Source: an uncultured Bacteroidia bacterium (GTDB taxonomy: Bacteria; Bacteroidota; Bacteroidia; Bacteroidales; UBA932). Taken from it: DNA of 64,000 nt. A program made the translations under genes and the position numbers. Where the stretch lies: the NCBI GenBank assembly GCA_902778105.1, contig CACYWN010000007.1, positions 1 to 64,000 of the forward strand, in the 5' to 3' direction. The stretch's first letter is position 1. Each line of letters opens with the position of its first letter. Below, piece after piece: positions 47,887 through 57,483 of this stretch. The notes beneath the pieces were generated by a model. That model did no database searches. It saw nothing but the letters and a program-made list of their open reading frames with translations, and was not told the origin of the DNA.

Positions 47887-50637
47887 ATGAGCGAAGAATT
47901 CGACGATATTCAGGAAGAGCCCCTCGACGAGGAACAACCGTTCGAAGGGGAAGCGCAGCAGACGGGAAAATTCACCCGCCTGCTGGGCAGCGACAGCCGG
48001 AAGTTCAAGCTTTCCGGCATGTTCAAGGACTGGTTCCTGGACTATTCGTCCTATGTGATCCTGCAGCGGGCGGTGCCCCACATCGTGGACGGCCTCAAGC
48101 CGGTCCAGCGGCGCGTGCTTCACGCCATGTACAAGATGGACGACGGGCGGTACACGAAGGTCGCGAACATCGTCGGCCAGGCCATGCAGTACCATCCGCA
48201 CGGCGATGCCTCCATCCTCGGCGCCCTCGTGCAGCTGGGCCAGAAGGGGTATGCCGTGGACTGCCAGGGTAACTGGGGAAACATCCTCACGGGCGACTCC
48301 AACGCCGCACCCCGATACATCGAGGCCCGGCTGTCCAAGTTCGCCAAGGAAGTGATCTTCGACCCGAAGGTCACCCATTGGATGACCTCCTACGACGGCC
48401 GCAACCAGGAACCGACCGAATTGCCGGTCCGGTTCCCGCTCCTGCTCGCCCAGGGGACGGAAGGCATCGCCGTGGGCATGCAGTCCCGCATCCTGCCGCA
48501 CAACTTCAACGAACTCATCGACGCCTCCATCGCCATCCTGAAGGAGGAGGACTATGAACTCTATCCCGACTTCCCTACCGGCGGCCTCGCCGACTGCTCC
48601 AAGTACAACCACGGCCGCCGCGGCGGCCAGGTAAAGGTCCGTGCCCGCATCGAGAAGGTGGACAAGAGCACGGTCACCATCACCGAAATCCCCTATGGGA
48701 AAACCTCCCACATCATCATCGACAGCATCCTCAAGGCCAAGGACAAGGGCAAGATCAAGATCAAGAAGATCGAGGACATGACCACGGACAAGGTGGAGAT
48801 TATCATCCACCTCCCGGCCGACGTCTCCCCCGACAAGACCATCGACGCCCTGTACGCCTTCACGGACTGCGAGACGACGGTGAACCCGAACGCCTGCGTC
48901 ATCAAGGACGACAAGCCGCAGTTCCTCTCGGTCAATGACATCCTGGAGTACGACACCTGGCATACCCGCGAACTCCTGGGCCGGGAGCTGGAGATCAAGC
49001 TCGGGGAGCTGGAGGACCAGTGGCACTACGACTCCCTGGAGCGCATCTTCTTCGAGAACCGCATCTACAAGGTGCTGGAACAGAACCAGCGTGACTGGGA
49101 CGAGCAGCTGGAGGACATCTTCACGCAGATGAAGCAGTACCAGGACCTCCTCCACCGCGAAATCGTGATGGACGATATCCTGAAGCTCGTGGAGAAGCCG
49201 GTCCGCAAGATCTCCAAGTTCGACACCAAGGCCCTGGACGAGAAGATCTACGCCCTGGAGGACGAGATGAAGGACGTGCGGGACAAGCTCGCGCACCTGA
49301 CCGAGTACACCATCGACTGGTTCAAGTCGCTGAAGAAGAAGTACGGGAAAGACCACCCGCGCCTGACGGAGATCACCTCCTTCGAGACCATCGCGGCGAC
49401 CAAGGTCGTGAACAACAATGCGAAACTGTACGCGAACCTCGCGGAAGGCTTCGTGGGCATCGGACTCAAGAGTTCCGACGGCGCCGAGTTCGTCGCCGAC
49501 TGCTCCGACCTGTCGGAAATCATCGTCATCGGGAAGGACGGCAAGTTCCGGGTGACCAAGGTCGCCGACAAGGCCTTCTTCGGGAAGGACCTGCTGTATG
49601 CCGGCGTATTCAACCGGAATGACGCCCGCACCATCTACAACGTCATCTACCGCGAGGGCAAGAGCTCGGTCCACTACGCCAAGCGTTTCGCCATCACTTC
49701 CATCACCCGCGACAAGGAGTATGACATCACGACCGGAGCGGAAGGATCCAGGATCCTCTGGTTCACCGTGAACCACAACGGCGAAGCGGAGACGGTGAAG
49801 ATCAGCCTGCGGCCGAAGAAAGGCATCAAGAAGTCACAGTTGGAGTACGACTTCTCCACCCTCGCCATCAAAGGCCGGGGTTCCCGGGGCAACCTGGTGA
49901 CCAAATACCCGATCGCCAAGATCCAGCTCAAGGCCAAGGGCGTCACCACCCTGGGCGGCAAGGACATCTGGTACGACCCGGACATCCAGCGGCTGAACGA
50001 GGATGGCCGCGGCGAGTATGTGGGTGAGTTCACCGGCAACGACCGGGTCCTCGCCATCTTCTCCGACGGTACCTACTACACGACCAACTACGAGACCGTG
50101 AACAAGTACCAGGGCGACGTGATCCGGATCGAAAAACTGGACCCGGGCCTCACCTACACGGTCCTGTACTGGGACAATGCGGTCAAGGCTTTCTATATCA
50201 AGCGTTTCAGCTTCGTGGAGAGCAACAACACGCCCGCCTCCTTCATCTCCGACGCCAAGGGTTCCAAACTCGTGGACATCTCCGCGGACCTGCACCCGCA
50301 GGTGCAGCTCACCTTCGGCGGCCGTCACGAAGGCCGCGAGGCCGAAGTGCTGGATGCCGAGGAATTCATCGCGAAGAAGGGCCTTACGGCAAAGGGCAAG
50401 AAATGCAGCGCCATGGACCTCAAGGCCGTCGAGTTCATCGAACCGCTCCGGAGGCCGGAGGACGACATCGTCGCCGAAGAACCGGAGCCCGTGGAGATCG
50501 AACTGGATGACGACATCCCGGAGATTCCCCAGATGCCGGCGGAAACGGCCGCGGGCGGCGAAGCGGCCGAACTTCTCCAAAAGAAGGACGACCCCGAAGA
50601 GCCCGCCTCCGATTTTACCGATTGGACGCTGTTTTAG
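47887..50637 (+). CDS. parC: DNA topoisomerase IV subunit A (gyrA/parC family)
   Basis: 916 residues. The breakage-reunion domain has YVILQRAVPHIVDGLKPVQRRVLH, HPHGDASILGALVQLGQ, and DSNAAPRYIEARLSKFA with the catalytic Tyr, then LLLAQGTEGIAVGMQ. A long coiled-coil gate region (about 380-460) and a degenerate six-bladed beta-pinwheel C-terminal domain follow. There is no GyrA box of the QRRGGKG type; the Bacteroidetes ParC-like form is therefore the better name. It decatenates DNA with a ParE partner not encoded here. It has a 9-base gap from era and a 4-base convergent overlap with aroK. Confidence 0.88.
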   Translation: MSEEFDDIQEEPLDEEQPFEGEAQQTGKFTRLLGSDSRKFKLSGMFKDWFLDYSSYVILQRAVPHIVDGLKPVQRRVLHAMYKMDDGRYTKVANIVGQAMQYHPHGDASILGALVQLGQKGYAVDCQGNWGNILTGDSNAAPRYIEARLSKFAKEVIFDPKVTHWMTSYDGRNQEPTELPVRFPLLLAQGTEGIAVGMQSRILPHNFNELIDASIAILKEEDYELYPDFPTGGLADCSKYNHGRRGGQVKVRARIEKVDKSTVTITEIPYGKTSHIIIDSILKAKDKGKIKIKKIEDMTTDKVEIIIHLPADVSPDKTIDALYAFTDCETTVNPNACVIKDDKPQFLSVNDILEYDTWHTRELLGRELEIKLGELEDQWHYDSLERIFFENRIYKVLEQNQRDWDEQLEDIFTQMKQYQDLLHREIVMDDILKLVEKPVRKISKFDTKALDEKIYALEDEMKDVRDKLAHLTEYTIDWFKSLKKKYGKDHPRLTEITSFETIAATKVVNNNAKLYANLAEGFVGIGLKSSDGAEFVADCSDLSEIIVIGKDGKFRVTKVADKAFFGKDLLYAGVFNRNDARTIYNVIYREGKSSVHYAKRFAITSITRDKEYDITTGAEGSRILWFTVNHNGEAETVKISLRPKKGIKKSQLEYDFSTLAIKGRGSRGNLVTKYPIAKIQLKAKGVTTLGGKDIWYDPDIQRLNEDGRGEYVGEFTGNDRVLAIFSDGTYYTTNYETVNKYQGDVIRIEKLDPGLTYTVLYWDNAVKAFYIKRFSFVESNNTPASFISDAKGSKLVDISADLHPQVQLTFGGRHEGREAEVLDAEEFIAKKGLTAKGKKCSAMDLKAVEFIEPLRRPEDDIVAEEPEPVEIELDDDIPEIPQMPAETAAGGEAAELLQKKDDPEEPASDFTDWTLF

Positions 50638-51131
50638 AGGGAAGAGATGATGATTTCATCCGCGACCTCGTCCGGAGTGAGACCGTCCGTGTCGATGACG
50701 ACATGGGCGGTTTTTTCGTAAAGGGGGGCGCGTTCAGCCAGGCGGACGGCCAGGGAGCTGTCGGCCAGCGGCCTTCCGGCAGTTTCGCCTTCCAGACGCT
50801 GCAGGAGGGTATCCAGCGAAGCCCGCAGGTAGATGCAGACCGTTTTTTCGTGCAGGAGGGAGGCCGAGGCGGGCGTCGTGACGGCGCCTCCGCCGAGCGC
50901 GAGGACCATCGTGGACTCGGAATACTTCTCCACCGTCTGGCGGAGCAGGCGGGCCTCCAGGGCACGGAAAGCCGCTTCACCGTCCTCGGCAAAGATGTCC
51001 GGAATGGATTTCCCGGCTTTCTTGACAATCAGGTCGTCCAGGTCCAGGAACAGGCAGTCGAGCGCATCGGCCACGCATGCTCCCACCGTGGACTTTCCGC
51101 TTCCCATGAAACCGGTGAGGGTGATCATCAT
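50634..51131 (-). CDS. aroK: Shikimate kinase
   Basis: 165 residues with Walker A GFMGSGKST at residues 7-15, FLDLDDLIVKKAGKSIPDIF (shikimate-binding Asp), LALGGGAVT and RPLADSS with the lid Arg. It phosphorylates shikimate in aromatic amino acid synthesis. Two adjacent ATG codons could be the start. It is the last gene of a string with the S41 protease (4-base overlap) and meets parC tail to tail. Confidence 0.94.
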   Translation of the reverse strand: MMITLTGFMGSGKSTVGACVADALDCLFLDLDDLIVKKAGKSIPDIFAEDGEAAFRALEARLLRQTVEKYSESTMVLALGGGAVTTPASASLLHEKTVCIYLRASLDTLLQRLEGETAGRPLADSSLAVRLAERAPLYEKTAHVVIDTDGLTPDEVADEIIISSL

Positions 51132-52717
51132 CGGATGTCGTCCGCTTTCAGGGCGGCTTCCACCGTGGTGTCTACCGGCAGATAATACTTGTAGAAGGCA
51201 TTCTCGCCCAGTTTCGAATAGCGGGCGACCAGGGCGTTGAGCTGGGGCTGCAGATACGGAAGGGTCTCCGTAAACTCATCGTCCTTCACGGTGATGCCGT
51301 CCTTCCGGAGGGCAAACTGGCGGAACTGGCCGGGAATGTCGGCCCGCCTGAGGAAGGCATCCATATCGGGATAACTGCCGATCTCCCGGAGCTGGGCGCG
51401 ATACTTGTCGAACATCTCCGCGGCAAAGCGCATCTGCGTCGCCTTGCGGTTGCAGGCCACGAAGAAAGCGGAAGCGCGGGTGGTATCCATGGGCACGAAG
51501 ACGTCCGGCATGATGCCGCCACCGCCGTAGACGACGCGTCCGCTGCGGGTGTGGTGCAGGTCCTCCGTGTTCAACTTCACGCTGTCGGCGGAGAAGATCT
51601 CTCCGTCGGTATACCGGTGATAGATGTCGTACTCATAGTCGTCGTACGGCTTCTGGATGCATCGTCCGGAAGGGGTGTAGAAACGCGCGACCGTCAGGCG
51701 CAGGCCGGAACCGTCGGTAAAATAGAACGGTTCCTGCACCAGTCCCTTGCCGAAGGAGCGGCGGCCGACAATCGTCCCGCGGTCGTTGTCCTGGATGGCC
51801 CCGGCAAAGATCTCACTGGAAGAAGCGGAATTCTCGCTGATCAGCACCACCAGGGAAATGTCCTTGAGGCTGCCGCGGCCGTCGGCCCGGTAAACCTCAC
51901 GCTTGCGGTGCAGGCCCTCCATATAGACGATGGTGTCCCCCTTGGAGAGGAACTCGTTGGACAGGAGCAACGCCTGGTCCAGATAGCCGCCGGAATTGTC
52001 GCGAAGGTCCATCAGGAGCCGCTTCATCCCCTGCTTCTGCAACGCGGAATAAGCGTCGATGAACTCGGCGTCCGTCGACCGGGAGAATTTCTGGAGACGG
52101 ATGTAGCCGGTGGTATCGTCCACCATGAAAGAAGCGTCGATGCTGTGCAGCGGAATCTTGCCGCGGGTGATCTCGAAGGGAATCTCCTCCTTCCCCCGCT
52201 TGACGGTGACCGTCACCTTCGTCCCGGCAGGTCCCTTCATCCGGCGGACCATGCTGTCCTGGGGAAATTTCACGCCCGCGATCACCTTGTCATCCACCTT
52301 CAGGAGCCGGTCGCCGGTCAACAGGCCCGCCTTCTCGGAAGGCCCGCCGGCGATGACTTCCAGCACGATGGCCGTATCGTTCGGGACATTGAACTGGATG
52401 CCGATTCCCTCGAAGTTGCCGGAAAGCTCCTCTTCGGCGGCTTCCAGGGTGACGGGAGGCATATACACCGAATGGGGGTCCAGCTTGGCCAGCGCGCCGG
52501 CAATGGCGGCATCGGTCATCCCGGCCTGGTCGATGGTGTCCACGTAATTCTTCTCGATCTCATCCAGGATCAAGTTCAGTTTCCGCCACTCTATATACTT
52601 GGCATTCAGTATTTTCCGATTCTCGCGATAGCGGACGACGGTGAGAGTCAGGATCACCCCGGCCACCACGCCCAGCAGGACCTCCGCGATTCGGATCCAG
52701 TTCTGTTTCTTGTCCAT
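51128..52717 (-). CDS. S41 carboxyl-terminal processing protease with PDZ domain
   Basis: 529 residues with an N-terminal membrane anchor (about residues 9-28), then an N-terminal helical part with LDPHSVYMPP. A PDZ domain (about 100-180, FEGIGIQFN and GPSEKAGLLTGDRLLKVD) is followed by the tail-specific protease core: LLMDLRDNSGGYLDQAL, NSASSSEIFAGAIQDN with the nucleophile Ser, and GRRSFGKGLVQ with the general-base Lys. It cuts proteins from their C-termini in the periplasm. A C-terminal region of about 120 residues is extra. It follows the dCMP deaminase gene by 7 bases. Confidence 0.92.
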   Translation of the reverse strand: MDKKQNWIRIAEVLLGVVAGVILTLTVVRYRENRKILNAKYIEWRKLNLILDEIEKNYVDTIDQAGMTDAAIAGALAKLDPHSVYMPPVTLEAAEEELSGNFEGIGIQFNVPNDTAIVLEVIAGGPSEKAGLLTGDRLLKVDDKVIAGVKFPQDSMVRRMKGPAGTKVTVTVKRGKEEIPFEITRGKIPLHSIDASFMVDDTTGYIRLQKFSRSTDAEFIDAYSALQKQGMKRLLMDLRDNSGGYLDQALLLSNEFLSKGDTIVYMEGLHRKREVYRADGRGSLKDISLVVLISENSASSSEIFAGAIQDNDRGTIVGRRSFGKGLVQEPFYFTDGSGLRLTVARFYTPSGRCIQKPYDDYEYDIYHRYTDGEIFSADSVKLNTEDLHHTRSGRVVYGGGGIMPDVFVPMDTTRASAFFVACNRKATQMRFAAEMFDKYRAQLREIGSYPDMDAFLRRADIPGQFRQFALRKDGITVKDDEFTETLPYLQPQLNALVARYSKLGENAFYKYYLPVDTTVEAALKADDIR

Positions 52718-52724
52718 AAGGTCC

Positions 52725-53126
52725 TCAGTCCACTTTTTCCACTTCGATGCCGGCCCGGCGGAGCAGGTCGATCCCGTCGGTAAGCCGGTATTCGTCGCGG
52801 TATACCACCCGCTTGATGCCGGACTGGATAATCAGTTTGGAACACTCCAGGCACGGAGAGGCGGTGACATAGAGGGTCGCGCCGTCGCTGCTGTTGCCGG
52901 ACTTGGCCACCTTGGTGATGGCGTTGGCCTCCGCGTGAAGGACATAGGGCTTGGTCACGCCGTCCTCCTCACAGACGTTCTCGAAACCCGAAGGCGTTCC
53001 GTTGTAACCGTCGGAGATGATCATCCGGTCCTTCACCAGCAGGGCGCCCACCTTGCGGCGCTTGCAGTAGGAGTTCTGCGCCCAGATCTGAGCCATCTCC
53101 AGGTAGCTGTGGTCGAATTTTTCCAT
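52725..53126 (-). CDS. dCMP deaminase (ComEB-like)
   Basis: Start at the ATG at 53126 (MEKFDHSYLEMAQIWA), giving 133 residues; the frame is open upstream but that part is in the ligase gene. The zinc site is HAEANAITK (HAE) and SPCLECSKLIIQSG (PCxxC). SYCKRRKVGALLVKDRMIISDGYNGTPSG is the family nucleotide-binding start. It converts dCMP to dUMP, feeding dTMP synthesis. Its ATG overlaps the ligase stop by 1 base. Confidence 0.9.
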   Translation of the reverse strand: MEKFDHSYLEMAQIWAQNSYCKRRKVGALLVKDRMIISDGYNGTPSGFENVCEEDGVTKPYVLHAEANAITKVAKSGNSSDGATLYVTASPCLECSKLIIQSGIKRVVYRDEYRLTDGIDLLRRAGIEVEKVD

Positions 53127-54787
53127 TAGTTCCGCTGATACAGATACCGTTTGATGCTCTTCTTGGGGGTGCGTTCGAAATCCTCGGGCATGAATTCCAC
53201 CTTGCGGATCTGCGCATATTTGGGAAGCTCCGAGTTGATGTCGGGAAGCACGCCCAGAAGACGTTCCTTGAGCGCGTCGCGGGTCATGCCGTCCAGTTCG
53301 CCCTGGTGCCAGTCGGGATAGATGAGGGCGGTGAGACCGCCGTCGTCCTCCACGACGAGGGAATCCACGACGTAGGTGTAGTTGTTGATCACGGCCTCCA
53401 GTTCCTCCGGATAGATATTCTGGCCGGAAGGACCCAGGATCATGCACTTGGAACGGCCGCGGAGGAACAGGTATCCGTCCTCGTCGACGACGCCCATGTC
53501 ACCGGTCCGGAACCAGCCGTCCTCGGTAAAGGCGTCCCGGGTGGCCTGTTCGTTCTTGAAGTAGCCCAGGCAGACGTTCGGACCGGACACCTGCACCTCG
53601 CCGGGAATGTTGCGGGGGTCCGGGGAGTCGATGCGGATCTGCATGTTCTTGGCCGCACGGCCAGCGGAACCCACCTTGACCTTGTTCCAGTGGGCATAGC
53701 CGATGATGGGGGCGCACTCGGTCATGCCGTACCCCACCGTATAGTGGAAGCCGATCTTGTGCAGGAACTGCTCTACCTCGGGGTTGAAGGCCGCACCGCC
53801 CAGGATCACCTCTTCGAACTGTCCGCCGAAAGCCGTCGTGAGTTCGGTGCAGAAACGCTTGGCTATCACCTTGTCCAGCACCGGGATGTTCATCAGGAAC
53901 TTGATTTTGTTCCGGTCAATGAGGGGCTTGAGCTTGGTCTTATAGACCTTCTCGATCACCAGCGGAACGGCGATGATGATGTCGGGATGGATTTCGGCGA
54001 AGGCGTTCATGATGATCTTCGGGCTCGGAACCCGGCTCAGGAAATGCACGTGCATGCCGCAGGTCATCTCATACAGGAACTCGAACATCATGCCGTACAT
54101 GTGGGCCGACGGAAGCATGGATACGCACTGCATGCCGGGCTTCAGCATCGGGCAGGCGTCGTTCTTGGCGAAGTCGATGTTGGAGTAGAGCGCCCGGTAC
54201 GGAATCATCACCCCCTTGGAGAAGCCGGAGGTACCGGAAGTGTAGTTGATCACGGCCAGTTCCTCGGGGCTGTCCTCGTAATAATCCAGATGCTCCGGAC
54301 CGAAATAGTCCGGATACTTGCGGCCGAAGGATTCGTTCAGGTGCTCACGGACGGAAGCGCGCTCTTCCGTGTCGGCATACAGGAACTTGAAGGTATTTAT
54401 CTGGACGACGACCGAGAGGCCCGGCATCTCGTCCTGGGCAAGCCCTTCCCAGATGACCTCGTCCACGAACAGCACGCGGGCTTCGGAATGGTTCACCAGG
54501 TAGTGGATGTTGCCGGGCTTGAATTCATGCAGGATAGGGACGGCCACGGCGCCGTAGGTAAGGGTAGCCAGGAAGCAGACACCCCAGTTGGCCTGGTTGC
54601 GGGAACAGATGGCGACCTTGTCACCCTTCTGGAGACCGCACTGCTCGAAGGCGATGTGCAGCTTGGCGATCCTGCGGGCAACGTCCCGGTACGACAGGGT
54701 CACACCCTGGTAATTGGACAGCGCGGGGCGGTCCCAGTTGTCCCGGATACTGTTCTCGATGATCTTGTTGACGGATTTGAATTCCAT
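53126..54787 (-). CDS. Long-chain fatty acid-CoA ligase-like AMP-forming enzyme
   Basis: 553 residues with adenylation-domain motifs: INYTSGTSGFSKGVMIPY (P-loop), SMLPSAHMYGMMFE, VGYGMTECAPIIGY (A5), WFRTGDMGVVDEDGYLFLRGRSK (A7/A8) and the C-terminal hinge Lys near the end (RTPKKSIKRYLY). It activates a carboxylic acid to an acyl-adenylate and then to the CoA thioester. Similarity in length and motif order is to the long-chain acyl-CoA synthetases of Bacteroidetes. It follows the hypothetical gene at 54809 after 21 bases, so the two may share a transcript. Confidence 0.9.
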   Translation of the reverse strand: MEFKSVNKIIENSIRDNWDRPALSNYQGVTLSYRDVARRIAKLHIAFEQCGLQKGDKVAICSRNQANWGVCFLATLTYGAVAVPILHEFKPGNIHYLVNHSEARVLFVDEVIWEGLAQDEMPGLSVVVQINTFKFLYADTEERASVREHLNESFGRKYPDYFGPEHLDYYEDSPEELAVINYTSGTSGFSKGVMIPYRALYSNIDFAKNDACPMLKPGMQCVSMLPSAHMYGMMFEFLYEMTCGMHVHFLSRVPSPKIIMNAFAEIHPDIIIAVPLVIEKVYKTKLKPLIDRNKIKFLMNIPVLDKVIAKRFCTELTTAFGGQFEEVILGGAAFNPEVEQFLHKIGFHYTVGYGMTECAPIIGYAHWNKVKVGSAGRAAKNMQIRIDSPDPRNIPGEVQVSGPNVCLGYFKNEQATRDAFTEDGWFRTGDMGVVDEDGYLFLRGRSKCMILGPSGQNIYPEELEAVINNYTYVVDSLVVEDDGGLTALIYPDWHQGELDGMTRDALKERLLGVLPDINSELPKYAQIRKVEFMPEDFERTPKKSIKRYLYQRN

Positions 54788-54808
54788 TGTTGAGGAGGTA
54801 GGTTTTAG

Positions 54809-56917
54809 TTACAGTTTGATGTCGCGGGACTTGCCGTCATAGCAGTCCACCGTAATCCCGCGGGAGGCGGGCGTGATCCGGGAGTCGGGCCGGATCATCT
54901 TTCCGCCCTCGTCCCGGGTGAGCGGCTCCCCGCCCTCGAATCCGTACACGAGGGTACGGATGGAAGTACGGACCACCCAGTATTTCATATCTTTCAACGT
55001 CAGCAGTTCAGGCAGGGCCTTGACGGTTTCGGGGGCAGCGATCCCCTTCCAACCAGCCGGCTTCTGACCGTGAAGATTGTACATTTCCAAGGTGTTGTCC
55101 TTGTGCAGGACCATCACGGTATAGCCGTGCGCTCCCGTGAAATCATAGGCCTGGGGCCCCAGCAGCACCGGTTTTCCGAGATCCACCGGGAAACCGCCCA
55201 CGAAACGGCCCAGGCGGTCGAGCAGGTACAGGTTCTGCCCGGCGGCGAACAGGAACTGGATCTTGCCGTTCCCATAATAGTCGATGCTTTCTACATATCC
55301 GCAGATGGGCTGCTTGAAAGGAACGCCCCACACGCCCTTGCCGTTCTCATCATTCAGGCAGAGGTACAGGTTCGCGTTCTGGTAGAAGGAGTTGGTCTTG
55401 CCGGTTTCGCCGTTCAGCACCGGGAAAGGTCCCGTGGGAATGACGACGGTCGTGTCGCGTTCCAGCACCTGCACCTTGTTGCCCTTGAGGGCGCGCTTGT
55501 CCAGGGAGAACCGGATGTCGGGCTGGCCGGAGGAAAGGTCCACGCTGGCGAACGCGGGGGCGTAGGCCGATCCGGTCACATAGGCATCCAGGGCGGAGGC
55601 AGGTGTCCTCGAGCAGAAGTCGGTCAGGATGGAAGGACAATCAGTGACGGAAGCGTAGGCGACGAAACCCTCCGGCACGGAAAGGCCGGCATCGGAGAGA
55701 CGTTCTTTCAACGGATAGTCCAGGAACTTCCTGTCGGAGAAGGGACCGGCGGAAGAGGCGGTACCCATCACGGTCCAATGGCCGGGCAGGGAGACGCAGA
55801 GCGAATCCGTCACGTCGAAGAAACCGCCCAGAAGCTTGGCCAGGGTGCCCGGATAGGCATTGCTGCCGGCGGGGATGTCGCGACCCGTCTTCACGAGGAG
55901 GATATCCTGCCGGATTCCGTCCAGCTGGTAGGCGGCACGGACCACTTCCTTCAACTGATAGTGAAGCGCCCACTGTTCAGGGGCCATTTCCCGACCCGCC
56001 TTGTCTTTCAGGGTCTTGTTGTAGTTGCCCAGCCTTCCCTTCGCATCCAGGAAACCGCGGTAACGCTCCAGATAGGAGGCCACGTCTCCCAACGGAATGG
56101 AAACGGCGTAATCGGCGAAATACGGAAGGGCCTCCGCAAAAGAGGCGGCGGGCATCTTATATCCCCGGAAAGCCGTCAGGAAACTGGTCGCTTTCTCCGG
56201 GCAGGCAGACGAGCCGGCAAGGACGATGTGCTTTTCATCCGCAGCGGCGAGGTCGAACGCCATCCAGTCCGCCAGCGTGCGGATGAGATCCGTCTGCTGC
56301 CGGACCCGGGCCGTGGACCAGACCTGCAGCAGTTTGGGTGTCTGCCGCGCGGACAGGAAGGCCACGGCGGCACCGCCGATACGGCCCGTCAGGTCCGTGA
56401 GACCGGGCGCTTCGAGGATGCAGATTCCCTCGTCCAGGGAACGGACGGAAGCGTTCAGGAGGGTTTCGGAACCGGAGGCCAGCAGGAGCCCGTCCCGCCA
56501 GGTCGTCTTGAGCCCGGCCGTCCCGGCCAGGGCGATAAACGGTGCGGTAAGGGTGGAATCCGCCGATGCCAGTTCAGTGATGACCAAGGGAACCAGCGAG
56601 CCGGTGTTGTGCAGGGAAACCGCCATCCTTTTCTCCCCCGCCTTGGCCATGAACCGCATCAAGTCCGGATTCTCCGGCGAGAGGAACGCCTGCAGGACGC
56701 CCGTGGAGTCGGCCAGTACCTGCCGGGCCCTGGCAGACCCGTCGAAGCAGAAAACTGCGGCAGCATCGGCCGGAACAGCCCGCAGAAGCGGATACTCGGT
56801 GCTCGACGCCGGGGTTTTGGGCTTGTCGTCCCCGTACAGGCGGACCACCGCCCATGCGATGCCCGCCAGCATCAGCGCGATGGCAACGACCGCTATGACT
56901 GTCAGTTTCTTGTTCAT
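54809..56917 (-). CDS. Membrane-anchored protein of unknown function with beta-propeller-like C-terminus
   Basis: Start taken at the ATG at 56917 (MNKKLTVIAVVAIALM), giving 702 residues; an upstream in-frame ATG at 56953 would place charged residues before the anchor and lies inside the promoter. One N-terminal membrane helix (about 5-26) precedes a large periplasmic part. Residues about 40-480 resemble the Bacteroidales DUF3352-like proteins in tone (repeated self-contained segments with FCFD and VAFLSA) but I cannot name a family. Residues about 540-690 read as short beta-repeats (SIDYYGNGKIQFLFAAGQNLYLLDRLGR) typical of a propeller. No enzyme motif is seen. Confidence 0.65.
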   Translation of the reverse strand: MNKKLTVIAVVAIALMLAGIAWAVVRLYGDDKPKTPASSTEYPLLRAVPADAAAVFCFDGSARARQVLADSTGVLQAFLSPENPDLMRFMAKAGEKRMAVSLHNTGSLVPLVITELASADSTLTAPFIALAGTAGLKTTWRDGLLLASGSETLLNASVRSLDEGICILEAPGLTDLTGRIGGAAVAFLSARQTPKLLQVWSTARVRQQTDLIRTLADWMAFDLAAADEKHIVLAGSSACPEKATSFLTAFRGYKMPAASFAEALPYFADYAVSIPLGDVASYLERYRGFLDAKGRLGNYNKTLKDKAGREMAPEQWALHYQLKEVVRAAYQLDGIRQDILLVKTGRDIPAGSNAYPGTLAKLLGGFFDVTDSLCVSLPGHWTVMGTASSAGPFSDRKFLDYPLKERLSDAGLSVPEGFVAYASVTDCPSILTDFCSRTPASALDAYVTGSAYAPAFASVDLSSGQPDIRFSLDKRALKGNKVQVLERDTTVVIPTGPFPVLNGETGKTNSFYQNANLYLCLNDENGKGVWGVPFKQPICGYVESIDYYGNGKIQFLFAAGQNLYLLDRLGRFVGGFPVDLGKPVLLGPQAYDFTGAHGYTVMVLHKDNTLEMYNLHGQKPAGWKGIAAPETVKALPELLTLKDMKYWVVRTSIRTLVYGFEGGEPLTRDEGGKMIRPDSRITPASRGITVDCYDGKSRDIKL

Positions 56918-56950
56918 CTCATTGCCTGGTGCACACTTCGCCAGAATATG

Positions 56951-56958
56951 CAAAGTTA
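56951..56958 (-). promoter_or_regulatory. Promoter -7 element of the hypothetical gene at 54809
   Basis: On the minus strand TAACTTTG fits TAnnTTTG, 33 bases upstream of the chosen ATG at 56917. This supports that start over the upstream ATG at 56953. Confidence 0.55.
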
Positions 56959-57102
56959 ATCATATTTTCCGTATTTTTCCCATAACCTCATCCGTAATAA
57001 TAAAAGTCCGGTTTTGTGCGCGGAGCTTCATCATGCGCGACATCGGGGAAAGACACAGGGAACGGGCGAGTCTCCCGCCGCGTACAATATCACGTGAAAA
57101 TA

Positions 57103-57210
57103 GGTCTGCTGCACTTTCGCCATTCTGCGAAACAAATCGCGGCAGACCCCACATTTCAAACCGGGGTCTGCGTCAACCAGCCTCATACAAGGCCGATATC
57201 GCCGCAGACC
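57103..57210. repeat. Nested palindromes built from GGTCTGC/GCAGACC
   Basis: GGTCTGC occurs at 57103 and 57165 and its reverse complement GCAGACC at 57142 and 57204. The pattern is mirror-symmetric: the two outer spacings are 39 bases and the inner one 23. GCAGACCCC and GGGGTCTGC around 57142-57171 form a 9-bp stem with a 12-base loop. It could be a structured RNA leader or a repeat; no homologue is known to me. Confidence 0.5.
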
Positions 57211-57250
57211 GATTTCCCAACTTCACCTACGGCAAAGATCAAGGGATGCC

Positions 57251-57479
57251 GGAGGCATTTAAACCGGGAAGCAGGGCACTCTGGCTCCATACGTCTTTCA
57301 GCCGCTCCGCCTTGTCGGGAAGGCGCTTGACGTCGCAACTCCTCCTTATCCGGGCAAGCCCGGAACGTCGTCGGACAAGCTCCGTCATCCCTTACGGGAC
57401 TGCACCTTCCCTCTGGCTCGCTGTTCTGCTGAAAGCCGAATTCCGCCAGAGTGCCCTGCTTCCCGGTTCAGATGCCTCC
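57251..57479. repeat. Palindromic element with 52-bp inverted arms upstream of mraZ
   Basis: The arms 57251-57302 and 57428-57479 are inverted repeats with 45 of 52 positions identical, including the exact 25-base run AACCGGGAAG...GGCACTCTGGC. The loop of about 125 bases has no coding content. Terminal inverted repeats without a transposase suggest a MITE-like, non-autonomous element. Confidence 0.7.
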
Positions 57480-57483
57480 CGAA

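Noticed and set aside
46945-49776. A 943-codon minus-strand frame opposite era and parC
   Set aside because: Era and topoisomerase IV are unmistakable on the plus strand; the reverse frame is a composition effect.
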